Assembly (NCBI GenBank): GCA_036346205.1
Contig: JARFJB010000096.1
Span: 62,001-126,000, forward strand
From: Vesta saturnalis
Lineage: Eukaryota > Arthropoda > Insecta > Coleoptera > Lampyridae
DNA: 64,000 bases
Direction: 5' to 3'
The position numbers were made by a program, and so were the translations under genes. Under the pieces are notes generated by a model. That model saw only the letters and a list, made by a program, of their open reading frames with translations, was not told the DNA's origin and did no database searches. Below, piece after piece: positions 43,736 to 54,850 of this stretch. The number at the start of each line of letters is the position of its first letter. The first letter of the stretch is position 1.

Positions 43736-45440
43736 CGTGGGACTGTTCTTTATCTACTTATATAGAGATAAGATCGGGTAAGGTCGGATAAGTTCGGCTC
43801 ACCTTTTCATAAGCTACGACTCAAAATGATCGTCTTTTTCTTTTACCTTGAAAATTGTAAGCATAGACTTTGAAGCGTCGTCTTTGTTCTTGATTTCCTA
43901 GAATTGAGATTACAATTTATTTTATAACTCCACTAGAAGAATGAATCACTTTTGTTCTTTACCTTGAAAATTGTAAGCATAGACTTTGAACAATGGGCTC
44001 CCTTTGCTTTCCTGGAATTGAGATAACAATTTATTTCTAACTGAACAATGGATCGTCTGTTATCAGAGGTGTGACCTTGTAAGCATAAACTTTAAATCGT
44101 TGACAATGGATCGCCTTTTTCTTGATTTCTCAGAATTGAAGTGTATTTAGATAACAATCTATTTTTATAACTCATCCAAAACAATGGATCGTCTTTGTTC
44201 TCTCATGTGACCTTGAAAATGAAAATAGACTTTGAAGCGTTGACAATAGACCGTCTTTGTTCTTGATTTCCTAGAATTGAGATGTATTTAGATAACAATC
44301 TATTTCTTATAACTCGACCAGAACAATGAATCGCTTTTGTTCTCTCAAAATTGTAAGAATAGACTTTGAACCGTTGAACAATACATCGTCTTTGTTATTG
44401 ATTTCCTAGAATTTCAGAAGCTATGACTCAGCCAAAACAATGAATCACCTTTGTTATCAGAGGTGTGACCTTATAAGCATAGACTTTGAACAATGGGCCC
44501 CCTTTGTTCTTGATTTCTCAGAATTGAGATGTGGTCGTATGGGGGAAACGGTTGCGAAACAGCTACCTGTTTTGGGAAACGGACCCCCTGTTTTAGGAAA
44601 CGGCTACCTGTTTTTAGGAAACGGCTACCTGTTTTTAGGAAACGGCTACCTGTTTAGGGGAACGGCCACCTGTTTAGAGCACTTGAGGGGGCGTGGCTTT
44701 GAAACATGCACCTCAGGGCTCTTGATTTCCTAGAATTGAGATAACAATCTATTTCTAACTGAACAATGGATCGTCTTTGTTATCAGAGGTGTGACCTTCT
44801 AAGCATAAACTTTAAATCATTGATAATGGATCATCTTTATTCTCGAAAGAGATGTATTTAGATAACAATCTATTTCTAACTGAACAATGAATCGTCTTTG
44901 TTCATTTACCTTGAAAATTATAAGCATAGACTTTGAACAATGCATCGCCTTTGTTATTGATTTCCTAGAATTGAGATAACAATCTATTTTTATAATAACG
45001 GAACAATAGATAGTCTTTGTTCTTTCATGTGGCCTTGAAAGCATAGACTTTGAACAATGCATCGTCTTTGTTATTGATTTCCTAGAATTTCAGAATGACT
45101 CAGCCAAAACAATAGATCGTCTTTGTTCTCTCATGTGACCTTGAAAGCATAGACTTTAAACAATGGGCCCCTTTGTTTCTCAGAATAGGGCGTGGCCTCG
45201 AAACATGCATAGACTTGCCTGAGACCGAGGGCAATGACCTTCAGGACTATAATGACCTTGAGGCGGGGGACCTCGAAGAGGCTTACCAACCACATAACCT
45301 TGAAGAGTTACACACCTGTGGTCTTCAGCTACCCTTGAAATAGGCAATGTTACCGACCTTGAAATCTAGTAACTTTTCTGGTGACTTTTCCTAGATCTGG
45401 TGACAAATCTAGTGACAAAAGTGAGCCAGGATCCGTATAG
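43736..45440. repeat. Polinton right terminal repeat array
   Basis: Non-coding. A unit of roughly 90-130 bp recurs about ten times with variation; constant parts are GACCTTGAAAATTGTAAGCA, TAGACTTTGAA, CAATG(G/C)ATCGTCTTTGTT, TTGATTTCCTAGAATTGAGA and AACAATCTATTTCTAAC. No inverted copy is seen at the left end. The last ~200 bp (45230-45440) are rich in ACCTTGA and TAGTGAC motifs and may be the terminus. Confidence 0.75.
44570..44672. repeat. 22-23-bp tandem repeat within the terminal array
   Basis: Five units of the form GGAAACGGCTACCTGTTTTT(A), the outer ones diverged. It is embedded in the longer array and distinct from its unit. Confidence 0.85.
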
Positions 45441-45469
45441 CTATACTACTAATATGCCACTTCATTCGA

Positions 45470-45658
45470 GCATGTTGTGTTCTGCATAACATTTCCAACA
45501 AGGATGACGCTCTATTATTTCAAGAAGAAGAGAACACAATAGACATTCAACCAGAAGATCATGATGTAAGGCCGAGATGTGTCGAAAGCAGTGCAACACA
45601 AACGAGAAATAAAATATGTCATCAGTTGTTCTTGCAAAACAAAGACGCTAACAGTTGA
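45470..45658 (+). pseudogene. Harbinger transposase, C-terminal part
   Basis: ACCVLHNISNKDDALLFQEE is the conserved C-terminal (C)xLHN block of HARBI1-type transposases, followed by an acidic stretch and TRNKICHQLFLQN to a stop at 45656. It is on the same strand as the 5' part at 30758-31700, 13.8 kb away, with the Polinton between. This places the Polinton inside the gene. Confidence 0.78.
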
Positions 45659-45762
45659 TTTAGAAACTTAAGATGTGTAATAAATAATACTTGTTATAAT
45701 AACATTAAAATGTATATTTAAATATTCAAAATCATTTTTATAAAGTCATCATTAAGTGGTGC

Positions 45763-46800
45763 TTCTTTCTAGTAGTTTTTCTAATAAATCATTTCTTCGC
45801 CTCATTTGTACTATTAATGCATCTCTTTGCTCGGCTTTTCTTTCTTCAGCTTTCTTTTTCATGTTGGTTCTTTTTCGAGAGCTTGTCGTAGTTCTTTAAT
45901 TTCGTTATTTAAATTGTTACGGCATTGTGGTCTTTTAGAAGGGATTGTAACCGGTGGTGTAACAGTTGATTCAGAATCTGACTCAGGTGTATTCAATCTG
46001 CTAAAGCTGAAGTACAAACAAAAATCAGTTATTCCATCACCCACCTGTTGGATTTGCTTACCATGTACTTGCTAAATCTTGTACTGCTACTATGCCACTT
46101 TCCTGAAGTTGTTGTGGTTTACATGGGGTGGACCATTGTCCATCAAACATGGAGGAAAGACGTTTGCCTTTTTATTAAAATTTCACCCAATTCTCTGTAA
46201 CAAAACACACTTAAACACATATCAAATTCCATTGGCACTCACCTTTCGTAAGGACAACTTCTCTTCTCCCGTCCTGTTTTTTATTATTTTCCAACTTATT
46301 CTTATAGGCCCTTTCAAGACTTTTCCATTTGCTTTCACATTGTTTTGCAGTGTATCGATACCCACATCCATTAAGCTCTTCCTGAAGACTTTCCCAGATT
46401 CTTTTCATGGTCTTAATTTTCTGTTTTCTACCAATTCTTTTTTCATTCGATACAAATCTATTAATAACTTAGTGGCATTATCGCCCCATTCTGCATGACA
46501 CTTATTTTCACTATCTGCATGCTCGTTCTCAACATGTTCCGATTCGACAGTTTCATTAATATCTTCATCAAAATTAATTCGTAAATATTTATTTTCATCA
46601 ATAGCAATAAGCTGCCCATCTTCCATTGGTATAGTGCCACCAACAGGTATTTGATAGGTAACACCATCTTAAAAAAATAATTATTTACTGTATACCAATA
46701 CCTTAATATTTTAGTTACCTTGTGTTTCTAATATGTAAAACCATCTATAACATCCACACAATTACCGTCTATAATATTCATTTTGCTTTCGAGGTTATGT
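45763..46800 (-). pseudogene. Harbinger accessory DNA-binding protein (Myb/trihelix type)
   Basis: Convergent with the transposase, as is usual in Harbinger elements. Segments on the minus strand: a start near 46788 (MNIIDGNCVDVIDG), an apparent intron, then VTYQIPVGGTIPMEDGQ, an acidic region with WGDNATKLLIDLYRMKKELV, then MKRIWESLQEELNGCGYRYT and AKQCESKWKSLERAYKN, the trihelix/SANT fold with its Trp spacing, and finally NNEIKELRQALEKEPT and a coiled-coil tail ending near 45763. Joined by introns or frameshifts. In known Harbinger systems this partner carries the transposase to DNA. Confidence 0.78.
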
Positions 46801-47002
46801 TAAACCTAAAAACTGCCCAAAACGAGCTCTCAAAACTTGCTTTTTTTTACTCCTGCTCTTGAGGTGGAGTAAACTTTAGTTGATTTTAAGTGATTTCAAG
46901 CAAGACGCTGTAGTCAAACGAACACTTTATATCTGTTGCTCTTTTCTGCTTCCTCACAAACGAACGATATTTTTATGCTCTTGCGCAAGAAAGCAATAAA
47001 AG

Positions 47003-47022
47003 CAAGACAAACGAACAAACCT
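47003..47022. repeat. Harbinger right terminal inverted repeat
   Basis: CAAGACAAACGAACAAACCT, exact inverse of 30565-30584. Confidence 0.92.
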
Positions 47023-47025
47023 AAT

Positions 47026-47113
47026 GTAGTTATGTTTTCTATCAATAATAAACTTATTAATCATATAGTTTAGATGGACTTATCCTACTCTAGAAAGACC
47101 CACAAATAGAACA
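47026..47113 (+). repeat. gypsy 5' LTR, right part
   Basis: GTAGTTATGTTTTCTATCAA onward matches the second half of the 3' LTR and ends CCCACAAATAGAACA. Confidence 0.92.
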
Positions 47114-47131
47114 TGGTGTCAGGTGTGGAAG
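47114..47131 (+). promoter_or_regulatory. gypsy primer-binding site
   Basis: TGGTGTCAGGTGTGGAAG directly follows the LTR. I cannot assign the tRNA with confidence. Confidence 0.6.
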
Positions 47132-47233
47132 ATTTTAATTAGGTACTCTTGAAAACATAAACGACTGTTAAGTATAAGAAAAGTAAGGTTAAATACGTGG
47201 TGTAGCTGGTGTGTACAAAACTAATTAAGAAAC

Positions 47234-48036
47234 ATGGAAATTTTTAAACCTCCCTCGAATCTAGAATTTAACGAGAACATGAGTGTTACCTGGACGAAAT
47301 GGAAGCAAAAACTAGAAATTTAGCAGGCAAAGGAAAATGTGCAGAAGACGTAAAAATTGCAATATTACTAAATTTAATTGGAGATGAGGGTATTGAAGTG
47401 TATAACACATTCGACAAAACAAATCTAACAACATTGGAAAGTGTGCTTAATGAATTTGAAAACATTGTTTACCTAAGAAAAATGAAATCATGGAACCTTT
47501 CAAATTTAATAATATGAATCAAGTGGCAAATCAGAATGTTGATTCTTATTTAACTCAACTAAAAACTCAAGCTGCCTTGTGTGAGTTCAAGTGCGAGTGT
47601 GGTAAAAGTTATGAAGAACGCATGATTAGAGACAAAATTGTGTTTATTAAGATCAACGGACCTTTCAACAAATAAAATTATTGAATACTGCAAATCGATT
47701 GAGTTGACAAAGCAACATATTAAAGCGTTAAATCCGACAGTAGAAGTAAATCGGCTTAGCAAAGGGAACATGGAAGAAAGACGTAGTAAGTGGCAGAGTG
47801 AATGCTTCAAGTGTGGGTACACTCATAAACCAGGTGTATGTCCGGCAGCAAAGAAGACGTGCAAAATGCCAACGCAGAAATCACTTTGCGAAGATGTGCA
47901 GAACTCCTATTGAAAGCAAACATAGAGCGGAAGAAAGAAGTAATCATAGGCGTGAGGAATTGAATAAACCATCTCGTAATGTATCTGAAGTTACAGTTGA
48001 AGAAAGCCTGAGTGAGGAGCAGTACGATTATTTTTG
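47234..48036 (+). pseudogene. gag: gypsy gag with two zinc knuckles
   Basis: Start MEIFKPPSNLEFNENMSVTW, then shifted frames 47299-47517 and 47490-47675 covering the capsid region (VANQNVDSYLTQLKTQAALC, CECGKSYEERMIRDKIV). Zinc-knuckle sequence CFKCGYTHKPGVCPA and, in the next frame, CQRRNHFAKMC follow. At least four frameshifts. The layout is that of insect Ty3/gypsy gag. Confidence 0.8.
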
Positions 48037-48340
48037 ACACATAGCAACTGGGGAATCCAAATGTAATAATTGGTATGAAACAATTAAGGTAGAAAGTCAT
48101 AATATATGTTTTAAATTGGACACAGGTGCTGAAATCAGTATTTTATCATATCAAAAATTTTTGTCTTTAGATTGTGGTAAGATCATTCATAAATCTAATG
48201 TAGTACTAATAACATATGGCAAGTTTAAAATTAAACCAGTAGGTGAAGTAATGTTAGAATGTAAATTGAATAGTAGCGTTCAAAATGTAAAATTTTTAAT
48301 AGTAGATGGAATGATGAATGCATTTTAGGTTTACATGATA
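48037..48340 (+). pseudogene. pol: gypsy aspartic protease
   Basis: LDTGAEISILSYQKFLSL carries the D-T-G-A catalytic site, followed by a retropepsin-like body to about 48328. The upstream junction with gag is shifted. Confidence 0.78.
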
Positions 48341-48345
48341 TTATT

Positions 48346-49530
48346 TTGTTTAAATTAATTGCAAGAGTACAACAGGTCGAATCTTATTTGCCAAAAACGA
48401 AAGATGAATTATACACTTTGTACAAAGATATTTTTGAAGGCACAGGAAAAATACCAGGTAAATGTAGAATCGAACTAGTTGAGAATGCTATTCCTTGTAT
48501 ACAATATCAAAAAAAAATCCCAATTTCAATGCATGATAAACTTAAACTAACATTAAATAATATGCTACAAAAGAAGTAATCTCTAGAGTATATCAAGCAA
48601 CAGACTGGGTCAACAACCTCATGATTGTTGAAAAGGTGATGGCAGTTTGCGGCTCTGCCTAGATCCAAAGCCATTGAATAAATATATAAAAGAGAACATT
48701 TTATGATTCCAAGAACTGACGATATTATTGGTAAATTATCGGGAAACACATACTTTACTGTTATTGACATGCTCGAAGGTTTTGGCAGATTGAATTAGAT
48801 GAACCTAGTTCATACTTATGTCTTTTAATACACTTTTCGTAAGATACAAATTTAATAGGCTTCCTTTTGGTATTAGTAGTGCACCAGAAATTTTCAGTCA
48901 AAATAGTTGAAATATTTGGAAATCTGCCAGGAATCCTGATATATTTTGATGACATTGTGGTTATGGGCAAAACTGAATATGAACATGACAATAATTTGAA
49001 AAGCCTAATTATTACAGCTCAAAAGAACAATATAAAGTTCAATATTACAAAATTCAATACAAATTAAATGAAATTAAATTTCTAGGTCAAATTATATCAA
49101 AAGAATCTATAAAACCTGATAAAAAAATTTAGAGGCAATTCAAGCAATAGAAATACCTAAAGATAAAAAGAATAACTAAGAATGCTAGGAATAACACAAT
49201 TTTCATGAAATTTATACCAAACTTATCAAAATTAACATATAACTTGAGAGAATTAACTAAAACTAATGCTACATTTAAATGGGACACGAAACACACTGAA
49301 GAGTTTAATAATAATTAAAAATATTATAAGCAATTTACCCACATTACAATTATTTAATCCAGAGAAATCGATAACTATACAAACGGATGCGTCAAGTGAA
49401 GGGTTAGGTAGTACTCTATTGCAAGAAGATTATCCTATTTATTTTGCATCCAGGAGCTTGACAAAAGCTGAGAAACGATATGCTCAAATTGAAAAGAGCT
49501 ACTTCTTGTTTTCTCGTGTGAACGTTTTCC

Positions 49531-49534
<4 letters not shown>
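48346..49534 (+). pseudogene. pol: gypsy reverse transcriptase and RNase H start
   Basis: Frames at 48346-48579, ~48620-48860 (degenerate), 48867-49067 and 49266-49534 include YTLYKDIFEGTGKIPGKCRI, VIDMLEGF, FNRLPFGISSAPEIF-like codons and the active site GILIYFDDIVVMGKTEYEHD. RNase H follows: IQTDASSEGLGSTLLQ, YFASRSLTKAEKRYAQIEKS. The gene stops at a (TA)n tract and resumes at 54850. Confidence 0.82.

Positions 49535-49611
<77 letters not shown>
49535..49611. repeat. (TA)n microsatellite, left flank of the tyrosine-recombinase element
   Basis: About 75 bp of TA repeat. A second TA tract flanks the other side of the insertion. Confidence 0.95.
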
Positions 49612-49612
<1 letters not shown>

Positions 49613-49619
49613 GGGTCAA

Positions 49620-49885
49620 CTATACAATCTAGCACCCGCCATATGGGATAGTCAAATGGCACCCATCACAATTATTGGGAATACAGTATATATTTAAACT
49701 ACCGTTCTTTTTATAAGTGATGCACAGAAGATGTTTTAAAACAATACATTGATCATTATGCACACCAAATACTGAATTTAATGTTTTTCTAGAATCCACA
49801 TATTAAATGTTCAAGTGACACCCATATGTATAATAAATTTCCTACTAATGGCACCCACACAGTGTTGCCATATCTATGGGTGCCA
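49620..49885. repeat. GGCACCCA subterminal motif cluster, left end
   Basis: AGCACCCG (~49632), GGCACCCA (~49657), GACACCCA (~49815), GGCACCCA (~49849) and TGGGTGCC (~49874). Confidence 0.75.
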
Positions 49886-49899
49886 CTTTTCCTTATTTT

Positions 49900-50672
49900 C
49901 CATTTCTAGGTAATTCAATATGTAAAAAAACTAATCAGTAATTTACTTGACTTTCAATAATAATTAGTGTGTTTTTATAACTTAAATGGAGGAATTGAAT
50001 CACTTCAAATTTTTAATTTCAGTTTCTGTCTTTCCTGGTTTGAGGCTGGATGAATGGGAATAAAATCGCTAAATGAAAAGGGTGATCTAATTGAAGAGTT
50101 TTAAGTTTCACCCCAAGCTATTTCATTTTTAAATGTCAATCAAAACGTTAAACAAATGAAAATCATCATAAAATTATGTTGTATAACAGATAGTGTGTTC
50201 GGAAAATAATGCAGATGGCCACATCATATTTTTTAAAATGCCTTTATTTTGTTACTATTCTTAGCATATTTTAGTAAAGAAATACATGGATATTTAACTT
50301 TTAATAGGTATTTTTTTCATTAATGATACTGAAATGCTTAAAAATTTTATTTCTTCTTAGTTTTCTCAGATGCAATTTACTTATGTTAGTTAAATTTATA
50401 GGTGAAAAATAATAATTAATAAGATTATTAGGAAAAATAAATTAACAGTTATTGATACTTATCAAAATAAATTAAATGAATTTCATAGAAGAAGAATTGC
50501 TGTTTCGTCAAAAAACGCAAATGCTACGAAATATTAAAGTTTTAATTTATTTTGTTAAGTATTGATAGTTGTTAACTTGTTCTTCTAAGTAATTACAATT
50601 TTTTAATAACTTTTAAACAATTTACCGATTGCGATAACAGTTATATACAAAAGATTTAATGGTCACCCAGTT
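49900..50672. other. Non-coding interior of the tyrosine-recombinase element
   Basis: AT-rich sequence downstream of the gene's last exon. It should hold the 3' untranslated region. Nothing else recognised. Confidence 0.5.
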
Positions 50673-53600
50673 TCATTCCCTGTGAAATATTTTTGAATTA
50701 TTTTTCATCACTTTCAACACTTCATCTTTTTTAGGGGTTTTTTTGTTTTTAATGTGAGCAGAGAAGCATTTTTTAATTACTTCAATTTCGTCTTCACTCC
50801 ATTTATGTCTTTTTACTGGACATTCTTTACGTTTTTTTAAAATTGTGTCACTTTCTGAATCAGATTCCCCAGTTGTTTCATCTAATATTTTCCCATTGCC
50901 CTGTTTGCACTCTTGTAGTTTTATTTTCTCTTTATTCTGGTTAAATTTTGTTTTTTTTAAAGATCTATTACTTTCTAAATCAGGTTCTCTGCATTCTACG
51001 ACTAATTTAGTGCTATTAGGTATGTCATTTTCTTTATTTTCATCATCTACTTCTTGTTCAATTGTCTCATCCATGTCAATATCTATTTCTTCCAAAGACT
51101 TATTTTTGAAATTTGTTGCTTTCCCTTGCTCCATCATCTGTAGAATTTTAGATATTTTAGCCACCTGATAAATATCTTGTGGTAATCTAAAAAAAAGTTA
51201 TACGTCTATTTTTATTTGATCTACAGTAATATTAAAATAAAACTTACTTATAGAAAGATTCATGAGTTTTTAGTGTGTCCCATAAATTTTGCTAGTTGGT
51301 CAATTTCATTTTCCTTTAAATTTAGTAACTGCGTAACAGTAGCAATATGTTTTCTTAATCTTGATGAAGTTATTAATTCAGGATATTTGGCACCACACAG
51401 TTTAGCATACTTTCGAAGAACTGAACAACCATTTATCCATCTCTGAGATTTTGGATAAGTGAAAAGGTATTTGTTGTCGCTAGGTACTAGGTTTGTATCT
51501 TTTTGAATCTTGAGCAGTAATGCAAAAAATTTTTGCAATTGCCTAGGAATTAAAATAGTTACTCCACGACTGCCTTTTCCAATTGCAACTATTCTTTTGT
51601 AGTGCTGTGTTAGTATTTTCTCACTCTCGGATAGAGCTGAAGTGAATTCTTGTTGAGGTGTGTTATTAATTTGATTTTCGTATGAAGCAACATCAATGTA
51701 TTGTTTGTCACCAACTCTCTTCCTATTATGAATAATGGTTAAAACAAGTGTAGTTTCAGATAGGATTTTATACGATGTTACATTATTTTTACTTTTACTT
51801 AACTCGCAATAAGTACATTCAGCTTTATTGCACACGTATTCTCTTAACTTCATGATATCTTCCGTTATTGGCAGAAGTCTGGGTTTCACTGAAGATTTTT
51901 CTGTTAAATCCTTCATGGCCAGGCTACTTAATTCTGTTGTCCATTGTGTTGTCACAATTTCTTTGTATCGAGCTAAATCTGTTAAACATTGCTCTGTATT
52001 TTGTACTTGAATCATACAATGATTACGTAAAACCAATTTTGTTGTTAATTCGGCAATTTGTTTTAAAATTGTTCCCATATGCATTGCTAACGATGGTGCG
52101 TTAAAAGTTTGATTCTCCTCATTGTATCCAGACATTATTTTAACTGCTAAAATTGCTTGATCAAAAAACTGTGGTTTTAAAGTTGACAACATATCTTTAT
52201 GATTGCCTAATTTTTCCATTTCCATCAAAAACCTACCACATTCTCGTAATTTATTAGATATTACAGTTTGTTTGCGACGATGTTTTTTTAATAAATTCTC
52301 TCCATAAAGGCAAATTAACGGATCCTTCTGTACAACTTTAGAGATATCGTCATTTTTCATTATAGAGAAAACTTGTTCTTTAATTTTCAACTTTAATAAA
52401 AAATCACCATACCTATACCTACTCCAACACAAATTGAGTACGTCTGTGATAAGCTTAGGGCTTTTCTGTATTGACACTCATAAAACAACTTTTAACATGT
52501 CGACTTAACGACTTCTTCTTATAATAAGCTTTGCAATGAATGCATATTGCATATTCTGAAGTTGATACTGGAGTATTGTTTTGTCTTCACCTCTTAGGGC
52601 ATTATCAAAATTCCTTCGTTTCTTAAAACTGCTAATAAGTGACGCTTTTCTGTCTTATCGTTTGAATTTAATATTTCCATTACTGATGCCTCTTTCATAT
52701 GTTTCCTTTCCAAATGTCTAGCAAAATGACAGGATATTATACTATCATCACAAAATTTACATGTTGTCCTTTTATATTTTTTGCTCGGCAGATATGGAGA
52801 CTGGTATATGTTCATCTATAAAAAAACCGTGACGATAAAGTGAATTTGAGTACTACATTTCAATTTAAATCACACATATTAATGTGGCGAGGGGCTAAAT
52901 TTCATATTAGTATAGTATCATGCAGAATAAAAACATGTAAAAAAGGGTACACACATAAGAATTTGAAATTACATACTAGAAACCAAAATTCGCATTCAGG
53001 TAAACAAACAACTGCAGATGATCACTTCATTAAATGTATAAAAGATTAACACGAAATCAAACCACTATACAGAATTAGTAACTAAGGTACATTGCATGTT
53101 TCTTCACTTTTCGATTGATTTTCTGAAATTAGTTCGTCTTTGTTTATATTACATTCAATATTATGGTAGTTGTCCACTTTATTAGTATTATTTTGTTGTT
53201 CAGAAGGAATACAAGTTAATTCATTATTGCCATTTTCCAGAGTACTTTGAAATGTTGATGCATTGTTTAAAGGGTCTTCTAGAAATTCATTTAGGTGATT
53301 TATTTCTACACTAGGGACAATGTCATCATTAGAATCGTTCAAACAATCTATATTTTTTTACAAAATGAAGTCAACGAATTGATATCGCTACATTTCTCTA
53401 ACTCATCATCACTATTAGCATCAAACAATAACAAGGATTGATTTTCCTGAAAAAAAAAAGATTTATGACCAATACAAACATATTCTTCTTAAGTAAAAGT
53501 AAGAACTTACAATTATAACAGATGAATTCGGAGTATTTTCACCATCAGTTTTTGCTACATGTATTATTTTTGGGTTATTCGTGTCTGAACATATTTTCTG

Positions 53601-54236
53601 AAATAATAGGTACATTGAGAAATAAGAAAAGAAAGAAACAAATGCTGACCTTAGAGATTTTGGTTTTAATTGTATCTGAAGTTTCTTGAGGGATGTCATC
53701 AAGCCATTTCTGTAAAAACTTATTTCATAAAAATATACAGCCTCTTTTTTTATTAACAGTGCTATGTTTTTAATCATAAAATTAAGTTATGTCTATTGAA
53801 GAGACAAAATGTGTGTTTTAAAACAATTCAACGCAAAAAGTATGATCATTGTTTCATATTTCTTAAATGATAAAGAGCACAACGACTATTTCATCCAACA
53901 CAATCATGCAAACGACAAATAAATAATCGAGTATTTAAATTTTCCTGCTTCACCTGCTACATACTTTATACAGTCAGATTAAAATTGACCTCTCAAGTTT
54001 GATTTCGTTAATTAAAATGTTTATTTACATTAATTCTAATTCTTTTCTCCCGATATGAAATATAATTTTCCAAAGAATCATTAGTAGCATCTTGATCGCT
54101 ATCTTCTATAACTGATAATGTATCTATTTAAAGTACATACTTATAAATCTTTAAACGAAGATCTAAAGTTACCTACCACTATCGTTAAGCTCCTTAATCA
54201 TGTTTAAGATTTGTCTACCTCGGCTCATATTGAAAA
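50673..54236 (-). CDS. Zinc-finger tyrosine-recombinase-like protein, multi-exon
   Basis: Probable exon 1 at ~54233-54178 (MSRGRQILNMIKELNDSG, donor GTAGGT), acidic exons around 54120-53990, 53750-53470 and 53342-53082, then 52815-52594 with a zinc finger CKFCDDSIISCHFARHLERK. A second finger CIHCKAYYKKKSLSRHVKSC lies near 52540-52490. Frame 52477-51260 holds the catalytic part: Arg in GKGSRGVTILIP, then SSRLRKHIATVTQLLNL (RxxH-type), FMGH, and a Tyr in ESFY just before a 62-nt intron (51248-51187, GTAAGT...TTTTAG). The last exon (51164-50673) is acidic, with a Myb-like KRHKWSEDEIEVIKKCF end. One-base frame changes near 52480 and 51262. Confidence 0.65.
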
Positions 54237-54479
54237 ATTAACCAAGGCGGTTGGTTAGATACTAAAAAAATAGGTGCTATTAAATTTGAATTAAGAATAT
54301 GAAAATGTATTAAAAAGAAGAAAAAAATAAATTCAATATAATTTTTACTTATGCATTATTAATTGTAATTGCGAAAATAAATCTAAAAATATATATTTAC
54401 CTGAATATCTTATAAAAAGAATGGTGTACAAAAACAAAACTGTCTGTGTGTGCACAAAATGTAATGAGTAACGTTTATA

Positions 54480-54790
54480 TTAAAATGAGCAGTGTTGCCG
54501 GTATAAATCCTTCAGATTTGAATTGGGTGCCATAATACCGTTTCTTGTTTTTGTTATATACAAATGGCGACTGTAGCGCTTCCAAACATGTACACTTCGA
54601 ACTTTGTTGTATATTACACTGTACAAAATGTATTTTGGCACCCAATAAAAATTCGGATTGGGGCGTTTCTACACTCATACCAACGGAATATCGTAAAATA
54701 ACTATAAAACACAGTGGCACCCAAAGTGGGTGCCACAATGTAAAATTGGGTGCCATTTTGCATGTTCATGTGCTCTTTGGGTGTGTATAT
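54480..54790. repeat. GGCACCCA subterminal motif cluster, right end
   Basis: TGGGTGCC (~54521), GGCACCCA (~54633), GGCACCCA and TGGGTGCC back to back (~54716-54735), TGGGTGCC (~54747) and TGGGTGTG (~54778). Confidence 0.8.
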
Positions 54791-54798
54791 GTCATTAG

Positions 54799-54850
54799 AT
54801 ATATATATATATATATATATATATAGTATATATATATATATATATATATG
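54799..54850. repeat. (TA)n microsatellite, right flank of the tyrosine-recombinase element
   Basis: About 50 bp of TA repeat with one interruption, ending at the point where gypsy RNase H coding resumes. Confidence 0.95.

Larger units (their letters stand above)
32105..45440 (+). mobile_element. Polinton/Maverick (adintovirus-like) element, decayed
   Basis: Gene content is diagnostic: rightward PLA2-like protein, Gly-rich small protein, adenain-like protease, penton-like protein, double-jelly-roll capsid protein, FtsK/HerA-type packaging ATPase, DUF8207-like protein and chromodomain integrase; leftward protein-primed family B DNA polymerase. This is the set known from Polintons and adintoviruses of animals. 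Nearly all genes have frameshifts. The right 1.7 kb is a repeat-rich terminal region; the left counterpart is missing, so limits are approximate. It interrupts the Harbinger transposase gene. Confidence 0.88.
30565..47022 (+). mobile_element. PIF/Harbinger element enclosing a Polinton
   Basis: The left end AGGTTTGTTCGTTTGTCTTG and right end CAAGACAAACGAACAAACCT are a 20-bp perfect inverted repeat. Target duplication AAT is at 30562-30564 and 47023-47025; the 3' LTR at 56449 has the site once (GAGAGAATGTAGTTATG). Further TTCG(T)TTG-type motifs occur inside both ends. It carries the two usual genes: a DDE transposase (plus strand, split) and a Myb/trihelix protein (minus strand). About 13 kb of its length is the Polinton. 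Confidence 0.92.
49612..54795 (-). mobile_element. Tyrosine-recombinase-type DNA element (Crypton-like candidate)
   Basis: This 5.2 kb block interrupts gypsy RNase H between two (TA)n tracts. It carries one multi-exon minus-strand gene for a tyrosine-recombinase-like protein. Near each end are repeated GGCACCCA/TGGGTGCC motifs; CAAATGGCACCCA begins about 42 bp from the left end and CAAAATGGCACCCA, inverted, about 41 bp from the right, so the ends are imperfect inverted copies. Exact termini are blurred by the TA tracts. The superfamily name is a suggestion only. Confidence 0.75.

Noticed and set aside
44440..44733. 97-codon frame with LGNGYLFLGNGYLF repeats
   Set aside because: It arises from the 22-23-bp tandem repeat in the Polinton terminal region.
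43736..45440. CRISPR-like spaced repeats
   Set aside because: Units vary in length and sequence and there are no unique spacers of constant size; the context is a eukaryotic transposon end.
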